A DNA stretch of 64,000 nt from Linum tenue (lineage: Eukaryota > Streptophyta > Magnoliopsida > Malpighiales > Linaceae), in contig CAMGYJ010000004.1 in the NCBI GenBank assembly GCA_946122785.1, positions 11,182,150 through 11,246,149 of the forward strand. The letters run 5' to 3'. Positions 11,031 to 23,071 of the stretch are shown here, piece after piece; within the stretch, counting starts at the first letter, position 1; each line of letters opens with the position of its first letter. A program made the translations under genes and the position numbers. The notes under the pieces are model-generated. The model was not told where the DNA came from, did not search any database, and saw only the letters and a program-made list of their open reading frames with translations.

Positions 11031-11086
11031 CCATGGTGGGGTTGCCTCCCTACAAGCGTTTCTTTACCGTCTTTTAGCTGGACGCC
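11031..11086 (-). other. conserved post-pol block with hairpin (element A)
   Basis: Just after the pol reading frame the minus strand carries GTCCAGCTAAAAGACGGTAA, and then a hairpin at 11036-11053 (GTAGGGAGGCAACCCCAC, one mismatch in the stem). Nearly the same block follows pol in element B (28893-28943) and in A' (31118-31171). Confidence 0.7.
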
Positions 11087-11094
11087 CATGGCGG

Positions 11095-12193
11095 AACTAA
11101 GGGTCCGCGAGTTCTACCACCAACTCCGCACGTTCGACCACGTCTCCCAGGTAGAGCTTGAGACGATGGCCATTCACTTTAAACGGCTCAGTTTGCGGGT
11201 TGACAATCTCAATTGTGCAATACGGAAACACCTGTGTGACCGTGAACGGAGCTTTCCGGGAAAGAGCTTCAGGCGAGAGTTATAAAGGAGAACTCGATCA
11301 CCAACCTGGAACTCTTTCGGACCCCGCAACCGTGCGTCGTGCAGGCGCTTAGTGCGCTCCTTGTACAGCTTTGTGTTCTCATAGGCGTGATAACGCCACT
11401 CTTCCAGCTCCAACATCTGCAGTTTTCGCTCAATACCTGCAAAACTAACATCCAAGTTGAGCAGCTTAAGGGCCCAGAAGGCCTTGTGCTCTAGCTCCAC
11501 GGGCAAATGGCATGCCTTTCCATAGACAAGCCGGTACGGTGAAGTACCAATGGGTGTCTTGTAGGCAGTGCGATACGCCCAGAGAGCATCATCGAGCTTG
11601 GTGGACCAATCTTTGCGGGACTGATCCACCGTTTTCTCCAGGATCCGCTTGAGCTCCCGGTTCGTCAGCTCGGCCTGGCCACTGGTCTGGGGATGATAGG
11701 CCACGGACACCTTGTGAGTCACACCATAGCGAGACAGTAGTTTATCAAATTGGCCCTGGAAATGGGTGCCTCGATCGCTTATGATGGCTCTAGGTGTCCC
11801 GAACCGGGAGAATAGCTGCTTCAAAACCACAAACACGTCTAGCATCATTAGTGGGCAAAGCTTGCGCCTCAGCCCACCTAGAGACGTAGTCAACAGCAAC
11901 CAGAATATAGGTATTACCAAAAGATGGAGGGAAGGGGCCCATGAAGTCGATACCCCAGACATCAAAAATTCACAAGTTATAAACACATTCTGGGGCATCT
12001 CATCACGGGCAGAGATGTTACCTGACCTCTGGCATCGGTCGCACCTGCGTGCGAAGGCGTCTGCATCCTTGAAGAGCGTGGGCCAGTAAAAGCCCGACTG
12101 GAGCACCTTCCTCGCCGTGCGGTTTCCTCCGTGATGACCGCCAGTAGGTCCCTCATGACAGTGAGATAGAATGCCCTCCATCTCACTCTCCAT
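11095..12193 (-). pseudogene. element A integrase
   Basis: The integrase inserts retrotransposon cDNA into the genome. Visible parts are a zinc-binding region ([13 protein letters not shown] then CDRCQRSGN), two residues of the catalytic triad (the D of [10 protein letters not shown] and the E of [12 protein letters not shown]), and the gypsy core [18 protein letters not shown] frameshift around 11860-12010 scrambles the part that should hold the first catalytic Asp. Another near 11174 separates the C-terminal [10 protein letters not shown] tail. It is therefore non-functional as it stands. Confidence 0.88.
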
Positions 12194-12242
12194 AACACAA
12201 CGACGGATGATCCCGTCGGCTCCGATCCGAAAAAGATGAGGG

Positions 12243-13138
12243 TCATCCCAGAAGTAGTACTTCAGATCGGAGAAAAACTTCCTCTTGGTGAGTTGTCATC
12301 CCCTTGGGCAGCTGCTGGCCCACCAAATAGTTCGCAAAATCAGAATACCAGGGGGTGACACTCTCCACCAAGCACATCATCATCAGTCTCTCATCGGGGA
12401 AGGAGTCGTTGATTTCCTCCACAAGGTTGTCCGCAGGAGGTGCGTCCAACCGGGAGAGGTGATCAGCTGCAACATTTTCTGCTCCCTTCTTGTCCCGGAT
12501 CTCAATATCAAACTCCTGCAGTAATAAGACCCATCGTATGAGCCTAAGCTTGGCATCGGCCTTGCTCATTAGGTATCGAATCGCGGAGTGATCTGTGTAC
12601 ACGGTCACATGGGACAAGACCAGATAGGGACGAAATTTATCGAAGGCAAACACCACTGCAAGTAGCTCTTTCTCTGTGGTGGTGTAGTTCTCCTGGGCAT
12701 CATTGAGGGTCTTCGAGGCGTAGTAGATAGGTCTGAAGTGTTGATCTCGCCTCTGCCCCAAAACAGCTCCAACAGCAAAGTCACTGGCGGCGCACATTAG
12801 CTCAAATGGTAGGGACCAGTCAGGAACAACCATGACAGGAGCTTGGGTGAGCTTCTCCTTCAAGGTTGTGAACGCCGCTGTGCAAGCATCAGTGAACTGG
12901 AAGGGGGCATCCTCTCTAGAAGCTTAGTCAGGGGCAGGGCGATCTTCGAGAAATCCTTGATGAACCGCCTGTAGAACCCTGCATGGCCAAGAAAACTCCG
13001 GATCCCCTTAACAGATGTAGGAGGAGGCAGCTTGCTGATAGTCTCGATCTTTGCTCTGTCCACCTCAATACCCATCTTGGAGATCTTTATTGCCCAAGAA
13101 CTATGCCTTCTCGAACCATGAAGTGACACTTCTCCCAA
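12243..13138 (-). pseudogene. element A RT C-terminus and RNase H (tandem unit 1)
   Basis: The minus strand encodes the end of the RT (PPTSVKGIRSFLGHAGFYRRF) and a full RNase H-like domain ([50 protein letters not shown]). Small indels, one at 12913 relative to unit 2, shift the frame between the two parts. RNase H degrades RNA in the RNA-DNA hybrid during reverse transcription. The catalytic YxDD region of RT is absent upstream because of the deletion described under 12531-14129. Confidence 0.85.
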
Positions 13139-14129
13139 CTCAGTGCCAGGTTCGTTTCTTCACACCGTTTAAGAACAAGTTCCAGGTTATGGAGACAGTG
13201 AGAGAATGAGTCTCCATAAGATCCATCGTATGAGCCTAAGCTTGGCATCGGCCTTGCTCATTAGGTATCGAATCGCGGAGTGATCTGTGTACACGGTCAC
13301 ATGGGACAAGACCAGATAGGGACGAAATTTATCGAAGGCAAACACCACTGCAAGCAGCTCTTTCTCTGTGCTGGTGTAGTTCTCCTGGGCATCATTGAGG
13401 GTCTTCGAGGCGTAGTAGATAGGTCTGAAGTGTTGATCTCGCCTCTGCCCCAAAACAGCTCCAACAGCAAAGTCACTGGCGGCGCACATTAGCTCAAATG
13501 GTAGGGACCAGTCAGGAACAACCATGACAGGAGCTTGGGTGAGCTTCTCCTTCAAGGTTGTGAACGCCGCTGTGCAAGCATCAGTGAACTGGAAGGGGGC
13601 ATCCTTCTCTAGAAGCTTAGTCAGGGGCAGGGCGATCTTCGAGAAATCCTTGATGAACCACCTGTAGAACCCTGCATGGCCAAGAAAACTCCGGATCCCC
13701 TTAACAGATGTAGGAGGAGGCAGCTTGCTGATAGTCTCGATCTTTGCTCTGTCCACCTCAATACCCATCTTGGAGATCTTATGCCCAAGAACTATGCCTT
13801 CTCGAACCATGAAGTGACACTTCTCCCAACTCAGTGCCAGGTTCGTTTCTTCACACCGTTTAAGAACAAGTTCCAGGTTATGGAGACAGTGAGAGAATGA
13901 GTCTCCATAAGATCCATCGTATGAGCCTAAGCTTGGCATCGGCCTTGCTCATTAGGTATCGAATCGCGGAGTGATCTGTGTACACGGTCACATGGGACAA
14001 GACCAGATAGGGACGAAATTTATCGAAGGCAAACACCACTGCAAGCAGCTCTTTCTCTGTGGTGGTGTAGTTCTCCTGGGCATCATTGAGGGCCTTCGAG
14101 GCGTAGTAGATAGGTCTGAAGTGTTGATC
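12531..14129 (-). repeat. tandem duplication, 691/692-bp units of RT-RNase H
   Basis: The sequence starting CCATCGTATGAGCCTAAGC recurs at 12531, 13223 and 13914, giving two full units (692 and 691 bp) and a partial third ending about 14129. The copies differ by only a few bases and small indels, which points to a recent event. Unit 2 is readable at 13187-13939 and the partial unit at 13988-14153. The RT core is missing from every unit. Confidence 0.93.
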
Positions 14130-16057
14130 CCCCGGATGTCTGTGATCTTCCACGCTAAAGCTCGCTCGTACTGCTTCAGCAAGGCCACCAGTCTGGTTTT
14201 CTGCTCGGGTGTGAGGGTCGAGCTGATGATGACTGGTAGCTTATTCCCCTCCCAGAGAAATGCATACTCCAAATGAGGAGGGAGGGGCTTAAACTCCAGC
14301 TCTGGTGGTTCCTCCAAGGAGGTAGTGATGCGGGTGGAGGATGAGATCGGTTTAAACAGCCTGTCGCCCTCATAGAAGGGGCCACTCTCCAATGCGGCCA
14401 ACTGCTCCGCCAGCTGCGGCTCCTGCGATGCCTGCTCACCTAGCAAAATACAACGCTCAAGAGCATCATCAGTACCCGCACTCGTGATGGCAAGTGCGGT
14501 CTCAAAATCGGTAAGCACATCACAGTAATCTATGTCATCATGCAAATGAGAATGTTTCCCATTGTCAGACACAGAGAAAGTAGCCTGTTCATCACCAGCA
14601 CGCAAGATCAATTTACCACTATGCACATCAATAAGCGCCTTGGCGGTGGCGAGAAACGGTCTACCCAAAATCAAAGGCACATCCACATCTTCATTTATAT
14701 CCAAAATAACAAAGTCAACAGGAGTGAATGCACCAACATTAACAAGCAGATCCTCAATGATACCCCTTGGATGCACGATGGAACGATCAGCTAACTGAAT
14801 GCTCATCCTAGTAGCTCTAGGTTCACCTAGGTCTAGATTATTAAACAATTTGTAAGGCATGACATTTATACTAGCGCCTAGGTCCGCCAAGGACTTTCCT
14901 ACATGCATGCTGCCAATAACAAGAGGGATAGTGAAACTCCCCGGGTCTTTGCGCATCTCGGGCAGCTTGTTCTGCAGGATAGCAGAACACTCCTCGCTGA
15001 GCATCACTGTCGAAAGATCCCCAAGTTTCTTCTTGTTGGTGAGGAGGTCTTTCATGAACTTGGCATACTTGGGCATTTTCGACAGTGCCTCCACGAACGG
15101 CATGCTGATGTTGACCTGCTTCAACATTGCCATGAACTTGGCAAACTCTGTCTCCAGCTTGTCTTTATGAAGTCGAGTGGGGAAAGGCAGCTGGGGTGTA
15201 TGCTCCTTAACCACAGGCTGCGGCTTGGGAGCAGGTGCTTTGCTGCCTTCCCCCACTTCTGCAGTATCAGCTGGAGGTGTTGAAGCAGCTAGTGGGTCGT
15301 CTCGCCCGGGCTGGGCAGGAGCAGCAGATATGGTCTTGCCACTCCTGGTGGTGATGGCGTCCAGCTGCTGGAGAGGGTCACGAGGGTTTGGAACAGTGGT
15401 GGTAGGCAGAGTCCCCGGTGCCCTGGTAGTGTTCTGGCGAGCTAAGCTCCCAATCTGATTCTGTAGATCTTGCAGAATGGGACCTTGGTTTCTCTGGCCT
15501 GCCTCCAGTGAGGCTATGTTCTGATCCATCATCGTGAAATTCGCCTGGCTGGTAGTCATGAATGCCTGCAAAATATTCTTCAGATCAGCCATCTGATTAT
15601 CTAGAGCTGCGGCTGCTGGAGGCTGGGCATACTGGTGCTGGAGCTGCTGGAATGGCTGCCCCTGCCTAGGCTGGTAGGGCTGCTGTTGTGGTGGTGGCCC
15701 CTGCCTAGCCTGGAAGGGCTGCCTCTGCTGAAAACCACCCGCTGGTGCTGGGAAACCAGGTGGTTTAGTGGTGTTGCTGCTCCAGGCGAAGTTGGGATGT
15801 TGGCGCCATCCCTCATTGTAGGTATTGCTATATGGGTCCAGGCGCTGAGCATTGGCGATGAAGTCCACCTGCTCTTGGGGAGTAGAGGACTCCCTCATAG
15901 AATGACAGTCCTCCACCAGGTGATTCGGACTCTCGCACCACTGACACAGAGCTACTGCAGGCGTAGCTGTACCTCGGCCCGGAAGGAGATTGTTGGGCTG
16001 CTTCAAGGTCTGCACCAACTCAGCCACCTGCTGCTCTAACCCGGACCTGGCCTCCAT
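13988..16057 (-). pseudogene. element A gag C-terminus, protease, fused to RNase H
   Basis: A 689-codon open frame. It starts in the gag C-terminus with a zinc knuckle, CQWCESPNHLVEDC (C-X2-C-X4-H-X4-C), then a Gln/Pro-rich stretch. The retropepsin follows (SLADLGASINVMPY with the active-site Asp, and later VPLILGRPFLATAKALID). The pre-RT segment PPELEFKPLPPHLEYAFLW and WKITDIRGI comes next. At about 14130 it jumps out of frame straight into RNase H sequence, so the whole RT core has been deleted between GGATC-like ends. It is separated from the gag N-terminus by the solo LTR at 16093-17479. Confidence 0.9.
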
Positions 16058-16092
16058 AGCGTGTACACCCCGGTCCCGGGAATTTCTGCCTC

Positions 16093-17479
16093 TGATAGCA
16101 TCATATTTGCACGTGTTTTCACTCTGGTTTCCTGTCCATTTTGGCTCGAATTGATTGTTCCTTGGCCTATTTTACGCTAGGTTGTGTTGTTTTGTCGTAT
16201 TTCAGGTCCTAGCAAGTAAAGAGGTGCATAGGCGCAAGTTTCGGGTCATTTGGAGGTCAAATGGCGAAGCACAGACAGAATTACGGGCAGCCCCTGCTAA
16301 ATTACGGCCGTAATTAGCCAGGGCATGCCCGTAATTAAATGGCCGAGCCTTCTCCCCAGCAATTCTTCTCGGTGGTAAAATTACGAGCAAGACCCCAAGA
16401 ATTACGGCCGTAATTCCTAAATTACTGGCGGTAATTGGGAAATTACGAGCGTATCTCCTCCTCCTGCAGCTTAAGTGAAACGTGCGTTTTGGTGTGAATT
16501 ACGGGCAGGAAGTGATTACGGCCGTAATCCTGCCCGTAATTCGCCCAAAGTCGGGTTTTTGGAGGCAGATTCGAGCCAAGGAGGAGGAATTCGATTTTCG
16601 AAGCAAAAAACAGAGTTTTAGAGAGAGAAAGAGCGAAGAACAAACCCTGTGAGCTATTTTGGAGTGGATTTCTCATCATTGAAGCCCAGATTGCGTCCCT
16701 AGGAGTGAAGATTGACATCCCTAAGCAGATTTTCCTCATCTTTATGAGTATGGCTACTCTGATTTCTGTTTTCCTTTCTCCCTCTATGGAGTAGAACCTT
16801 TCTCTCACTTGGGTATGAAGAACCCTAGTTCCTTGTGTTAGGGATTTGATTGTAATGACTTGGGATGATATTACTGTTTGATTTTAATCGAATGATGCAT
16901 GTTTATTGAATTGATTGGAGTCTGATCAGCTTTTCTCAATTTCTGCTGCAACCTGAGATAGATAGAATCTGATTAGGTTGTTAGAGCCTCCTCATTCGAT
17001 AGTAGGAGACTGGCTATACGAGAGTTAGCCAGTTTACTGCTTTGTACTGGAATTCAATTCCAGTAGTGGAGTTCTGTGTTCATAGCCTCAGCTTTCTATC
17101 CCGGTGAAGACTAGTCGTCTGCCGGGTAGTTAGACTGAGAGGGCTTGGTCAGCTTTAGAGATTCCAAGCTACTGTCGGATCTTCCGCAGTCTAATCAACA
17201 GTAAATCAACCCAGGGAATTGCAATTGAACCTAACTAAGGGGCTAGGGGGACTCAATCCCGAGTGACTCTTGCCTGCTTTAGAAAACCGAACAGTTTACT
17301 GCTTTCTTACTGCTTTTGCTTTTAAACAACAATCACTCGAATTAGTTTGCTAGATAATATAGACTCACGGAGTAAGCAGTAGATCTAGACCCCGGGTTGA
17401 TAATTAAACTTGCCTGTTACTGCATTCCCGGACTGCGATTTCACTTGGTCGCAGTTTGGTGTTGTGTTTTGGCGTGTCA
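16093..17479 (+). mobile_element. solo LTR of a third gypsy family (family C)
   Basis: 1387 bp, TGATAG...GTGTCA, flanked on both sides by the 5-bp duplication GCCTC (16088-16092 and 17480-17484) and inserted in the gag of element A. Its second half is close to the family B LTR, while its first half differs. It contains AATTACGGCCGTAATT at 16300-16315, GAATTACGGCCGTAATTC at 16399-16416 and GATTACGGCCGTAATC at 16514-16529. It arose by LTR-LTR recombination after insertion. Confidence 0.93.
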
Positions 17480-17484
17480 GCCTC

Positions 17485-18226
17485 TGCTGTTCTGCCCCCA
17501 GGAATGATCTCGGGCAGCCAGGGTACTAATCATCTGGTTCAGCTCGGGTGGAGTCTTAGTGAGGACATCCCCTCCTGGGCATAGAGACTCAATCACCCTC
17601 TGGCTGTCTGGGGTGAGGGCACTGTAGAAGTTCCCCACTGTGAACGCATCGCTGAAGCCATGATGGGGACACCGCCAGAAATATCCCATGTACCACTCCC
17701 ACGCATCACGAAGTGACTCGTCTGGCTCTTGGCGGAAGTGAGTGATCTCCCGCTGAATCTCTGTGGTCTTCGATGCCGGATAGTACCTGTGCACGAACTT
17801 GTCTGCCAGATCGTCCCAAGAAGTGATGGACAGTGGGGGCTGGGTCTCCAACCACCTCTTAGCATTCCCCGCCAGAGAATGGGGGAAGAGGTGAAGGCGA
17901 ATTGCGTCATCCGGGACACCGTTCAGCTTGAACCCGTTCGTCAACTGCAGAAAACGGGAAAGATGCACCCGGGCCTCCTCATCCTTCAAGCCATGGAACT
18001 GGATAGAGGATGTAATGAGTTGAATCCAGCATGGCCTGATCTCGAAGTTGTTTGCTGGAATGGGCGGATAGAGGATGACTGGGCGGATGTCAGCAATCCG
18101 TGGAGTGTAGTAGTACTCTAAGGTGGGACCCGGTGGTGGTGGATGATGATGAACCCTAGCTCCCTGGGGATTGGGGTCGTTCCCCAAGAGCTGATTCGCC
18201 GGAGGTGGGTTGTGATCGCCTTCCAT
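17485..18226 (-). pseudogene. element A gag N-terminal part
   Basis: The capsid-type retrotransposon gag domain is recognisable (VHLSRFLQLTNGFKLNGVP, WLETQPPLSITSWDDLADKF, ITHFRQEPDESLRDAWEWY, LTKTPPELNQMISTLAARD). Gag packages the element RNA in cytoplasmic particles. The start ATG at 18226 is about 280 nt downstream of the primer binding site. The frame is cut by the solo LTR; before that insertion it continued into 16057. Confidence 0.88.
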
Positions 18227-18500
18227 CTCTTACTCGTACTCGGACTCGCTGCTCAATTGGCCGTCTATGCGCTCCATCGTAGCCAGTCTAGTTCGCTGTT
18301 GACTCCGAAGTTGGTTGCAGGTGCGTTCAGTCTCTGGAGCCAACGGCAGTAACCCTCCCGACTGACTACGGGTCATGCACTATTTGCACACAATCAAGCA
18401 ATGCAAACCCGTGAAGGCACAAGTGGGAAAGAACAAACACTCAATGCGAAAATGAAAATGCTAAAGTAACAGAAATCACTTTTCTTCAATAACCTAGCCG

Positions 18501-18518
18501 TCCCCGGCAACGGCGCCA
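18501..18518 (-). promoter_or_regulatory. element A primer binding site (tRNA-Asp)
   Basis: The minus strand reads TGGCGCCGTTGCCGGGGA, complementary to the 3' end of plant tRNA-Asp (GTC) with its CCA. It lies six bases inside the 5' LTR, the usual Athila/Tat arrangement. Confidence 0.9.
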
Positions 18519-18524
18519 AAAACT

Positions 18525-19800
18525 TGACTCACTCCTACTGTCACTCTAGAAAATGGCCAAGTGTAACCACTTCCTAAAGCGTAGTATAGCGGGTTTGGGT
18601 TTTATTGTCAACCAGGGTCCTAGATTTGATGACTACTCGGTGAATTCTTGTTATCTAGCAGTGAAACTTTAGTGCAGGTTCAAACAAACAAAAACGCAAA
18701 GCAAGTTAAATGGTTGTTCAAGTCAAGAGAGGTCACCCGGATATGGTTCCCCCAGACTGCAGTTAAGCCGGATTGCAATTTATCAAGTTCAGTTTTCATG
18801 AAAGTTATACTGCGGAAGGTTCTTAAACAGTCTGAAGTCTCGACTAAAGGTCTCCAGACCCTCTCAATCTAAGTCTCTAGCGGGCGACTAACCTCCACCG
18901 GAGTAAACAGATTGAGGCCCTAACGAACCAAACCTCCACTACTGAATTGAATTCGGTACAGAATAGCGAATTGGCTCCTCGACTAAAGTCACCAATTCAC
19001 TACCTTCAATTAAGGATACTCTATCAACCTAGGCAGATATTCTCATTCTAGGTCAAAGCATAAACAACAGGAATTTGATCAGGATTCAAGTCATTCAATC
19101 ATTCAAACCTCAATCGAATATAATCAATTCATAAACTCTGTACTTGGGTTCATACAATCGGACCTAGCATACAAATCTAGGGTTCTCCATACCCAGATGA
19201 ATTGGGAAACTACTCCATAGAGAAAGAAGCAAAAGCAGATTCAGACGCGGATATCATACTGTGAAGATGGATTTCTGCTCCTGGACGTTAATCGGCACTT
19301 CTCCAAGCTCAAGCCGGGCTCCAATGGTGATGAAGATCAAGCTATGGCACTTGGGAACTCTGGTTCGTTCCTTTCCCTTAAATCGGCTGCCTGGTCGCGA
19401 TACCCGGTCGAAATACCCGGTCAGGTATTTTGGGTATCGACCGGGTATTATTCAAAACGCGCGTATCAGAAGAGAAAAAATCCCCGGTCTGCCTCAATAA
19501 TCCCCGACCGGGGATTTTGCCTTCAGCCAGGGTCCCTCTCTGATTCTCGGGGGCGCCCAAAATAATAATACCCGGCCGGGTATTCTTGGTCATGGCCGGG
19601 TATTTTCCTCCATCAGCCCCCTTCGTCCCAACTTTGCTCCTTTCGACCCAGAACTCGTTTCTCCGCCTCGATTCCAACGCCGGGTCCTGAAATATGACAT
19701 AAACATACAACCTAGCATGAAATCGGCTTAAAACACTAGAATCCACATCCCAAACGGCTTCAGAATAGGGGTGATAACATGTGTAATTATCGGTCTATCA
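18525..19800 (-). repeat. element A 5' LTR
   Basis: 1276 bp, nearly identical to 5903-7243 except for a 65-bp deletion near 19365. It contains AATACCCGGCCGGGTATT at 19567-19584. On the sense strand a TATA-like GATTTAAGGG (19376-19387) follows the palindrome cluster. Confidence 0.93.
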
Positions 19801-19805
19801 GACGC

Positions 19806-22800
19806 CATATCTGGCTATTGTGGGAAGTGCGTCTATTCCTAGATTCCGGTTCATGTATAAGTTCCCCAAACCAAGATAAAAAAAAAACATTAAACTAAAA
19901 CACACCATGGTAGAACAGAACACATTCAACTTATGACTGAAACATAAGAGAAATTAAACTTAGTCATACTAAGGCGTAAAAATGCAAGCCATTTTAGTTC
20001 ATTGTATAAATAGATGAACTGATATGGCAAAGTAAGTTAAGTAATCTATAAAAAAAAGTACGTTAAGTAACCCTCGGCCAACAAGTAGTGAAGCTGCAAT
20101 CATACAAAGTGTTATACCAACCAAAATTAAATTCAGTTGCATGCATAATAACAAACTGTTCATGGGCTGGGAAAGTAACCTCTTGGCAGAAGCATTAGCT
20201 GCTAAAAAATGCAGAGCACTAGTTATTGACAATGGTTATGTATTATACATCTTCTACTGCAATTAACGGAGAGAACTGAGCAGCAGATAGAGTTAAAACC
20301 CCAAAATTGCAGCACATAATATTCGACTCACTTTCAAGGCTTTGAATATTGGTGGCCAATCTTAGAACCGGCCTTATAGGCGTAGTAAAGCGTAGTATAT
20401 AGGTGTATTATGACGAAGAGAAACTGTACTTGACCGTAAGTTAGCCGGTAATTCAAAAGAATAATTCCCCAATCAATTTAGCAATGCAGACTTGGAATGC
20501 AGCAAGATTCTAGATTAAAAGTTAGTCCAAAAAGTGGTCCATCAATGTTGGTGATGAACCAATCCCTAGTAAAAGTAGCTGGAAATTCAGTTGCTTATGC
20601 AAATGGGTAATCAATGACTTGAGGCAAAATTCAAAGCAACCCATTCCATCTCACATTAACTTTACTAAATTATCAAACAACATTTAGCAATCAACACTTA
20701 CCCTTCAGAAAGAGCAAATCTGGCCTTAACTCAGCCAGAAGCATCATCGTATCATGATATCAACTGACACTTCAGGGTCCGATAATGAAGACACAGAAGC
20801 TTATCCAAAAGTGGCAGCACTCAGCGAGACAGATGATAGTTGAATCAACAATTGCCTCAGGCTTTATAGGAGTATCATTTGCCACCTTGCTTCCTGGCAC
20901 GATCTTAGAGGCCAAGGAACTTCCCTGTAAAGGCCATGTATGTATGGACCATTTATGATGTAAAGGAGCATTTGCTGCAAAAAGGAATTAGAAAAAAGCG
21001 ATTAAGCACCAAACCTAACAAAGAGTAAAAAACTTCAAGTATCGCTCAGTCTAAACATTCAAATGAATTGCTGAAGAATTACCGTCATTAGCAGCCACCA
21101 CATCTCAACAGCGCCTGTCATGCAACCATCAAACCCTCCTTTAAGAGTTTGCCGACTGCAGGACACCAATCACATTTGCATCTGCAAAAGAAACAAATAC
21201 ATTAGTTGAATAACCTGATAGTATTTCCAAGATATCAATGGCATCCAACTTATTTTCATCCACATACAAACACAACTAAAGAGGTCTCAACCCAGTCATC
21301 ATTGACAGAGTTGATCAAGCTTGCCACATCCATAATGGAGGCCACTTACTTGAAAGTTCTTAGCTTTAGTAACCTTGAATGGACAACCTGAGAATCAAAT
21401 CAAACACCAAAATTAGTCATTGGAGAGCATAAATAAAGGGAAGGAGAATCAATTATGGTTCTATTCAGCCACCTGACAGTAAGATTCCTAACCTCTAAAT
21501 GTCCTCTCGGTTTTTTATTCTTTAGTTATTTATTTATTGTTTCAATTTTTCTAGAGCACTCATCACTATCTCAGCTATTGAAAGCACTTGTTTGTCAAAG
21601 AAAAACATAGTAAAATTTGTAGACATGTGGTTTGGTGTTCTGCTGTTGTAAACTAAATTGATGGTACTTACATGGGAAAACCCCTTCAAAATGTTAAAGG
21701 CCACTTAAAATATTCCATCTCACAATAACACAAACAGATTCCATCATGATAATAGAAAGTTGGTATGAGATGACTGTAGAAAAAGTTCTAAATTGATTAA
21801 GTTATTCACTAATTCCACTTTGACATCTCATAAGAGGCAAGAATACTCGAAAGTTATAAGATGAAATTGATTTGCTTCCACCACTACATTAAAAAAAAAG
21901 AGGAAGCAACCTAGATTTTCAAATCCCTGGATTAAGCAAACCAATGGAAGGGAAATTTTGCCGGCAAGAATTTCCTGACCTCTGTTCTGGTCATCAGATT
22001 CAACTCTCCAAAGAACATAATCTATCAGATGAAACTCCTGCACTGAAACACTAATTAATTTCTTCTCCCCTGACCATTCATCCTCCAAATCTTTAGCAAG
22101 CAATCCAAAATTAGAACCATGCTAGCTTACATCCATGGCTGAACCATTCAAACTACTAATTCAATCAACAGTCTCGGTAGCCATACCGAGGGAAAATGAC
22201 TGGTAGTCACAGAGTTCTTATATCATAATCATCTATTCACAACCTGAAACATCAGAAAACAATATAATTATCTGACTCCAGCAAGTATTTTCTGCGTATG
22301 AGGAAAACACAACTCTCTTTTGTAATCACGATCCTTCCCACGATCCTATAGTGACTGTACGTTGGGAATGCACAATAGTAGATATATGTGTTGCTTGACT
22401 GCTAATGGCATCTCCTGAATTATGTACAACACTCAGCTTTAGTTGCACCCCAAGTCAAGTGAGCTTCTAATAGAAAGAAGGTGGTCAGAACCCAAAACTT
22501 TATGAAGTAGCAAAATTTCACAATCTCATCTTCTAGTATGTATGAAATCAGTATAACATGAAATATGAAATCCCATAAAGTTACATGTACCTGATCTGCA
22601 GGGCGCGACTTTCTCCATTCGGTTATCTATCACTGTGTTGTCACTGCTACTGGAACCACGAATTGGATCTACAGTAAACAAAGTATTGCTAATGTACTGA
22701 TTTCACCAAAGAAATACAGTATAGTCATGATTCTAGAAATGGGGTTTCAACCAATCAAACGCAAGAATGAAGAAAGCAACCAAAGTATAAAACCAAAAGC

Positions 22801-23071
22801 AAGAAGAGGAGACAATTACCACATCAGGATCGCTAAAATCTCCCTTCTCCCTTTCAGATTCGACCCATCACCTTCTTCTTCTCCCAGACTCTTCTCTTCT
22901 TTTCTCGGGTGGATTCTTCTTCCTGCCGGTCTTCTTTCTTGGTCTCCTCCCTGAACAAATCGAAGATTCTTCTGTTCCAATCAGCCCTACCTCCGTCAGA
23001 GAAGAACATCGGAGCCGCCCATGTATGCCTTTGTCAACTGAACGAAACTGAAAGGAAAGAAAGGAAGATTT
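19806..23071 (-). other. unidentified host locus, right part (exon-like segments)
   Basis: Minus-strand exon-like blocks include about 22860-23010 (MFFSDGGRADWNRRIFDLF, then a charged KKEDRQEEES stretch) and about 22590-22672 (DPIRGSSSSDNTVIDNRMEK, bounded by AG and GT). Others are about 21914-22103 (LLAKDLEDEWSGEKKLISV, EFHLIDYVLWRVES) and about 20770-20975 (HHKWSIHTWPLQGSS). They read in one strand order but I cannot join them with confidence, and I do not recognise the protein. This may be the 5' part of a gene split by element A. The 149-bp inverted-repeat partner lies at 22114-22262. Confidence 0.35.
22114..22262 (-). repeat. 149-bp inverted repeat, right copy
   Basis: Reverse complement of 3487-3635, about 96% identical. 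It lies directly upstream of the exon-like block at 21914-22103. Confidence 0.85.

Larger units (their letters stand above)
5903..19800 (-). mobile_element. element A: full-length Athila/Tat-type Ty3/gypsy retrotransposon
   Basis: Two LTRs (5903-7243 and 18525-19800) begin TGA and end TCA and are flanked by an identical 5-bp target duplication, GACGC (5898-5902 and 19801-19805). A primer binding site complementary to the 3' end of plant tRNA-Asp lies next to the right LTR and a polypurine tract next to the left LTR, so transcription runs on the minus strand. The order is gag, protease, RNase H, integrase, repeat block, 3' ORF. tRNA-Asp priming and an extra ORF after integrase fit the Athila/Tat group. 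The reverse transcriptase core is missing and several frames are broken, so it cannot move by its own proteins. Confidence 0.93.

Noticed and set aside
10608..11285. 225-codon plus-strand open frame across the palindrome array
   Set aside because: It runs antisense to the element and is produced by the 90-bp repeats (repeated GYFW-like peptides). Its second half overlaps the integrase tail on the other strand.
18501..18518. Match to tRNA-Asp
   Set aside because: Only the 3' 18 bases are present and they abut an LTR, so this is a primer binding site and not a tRNA gene.
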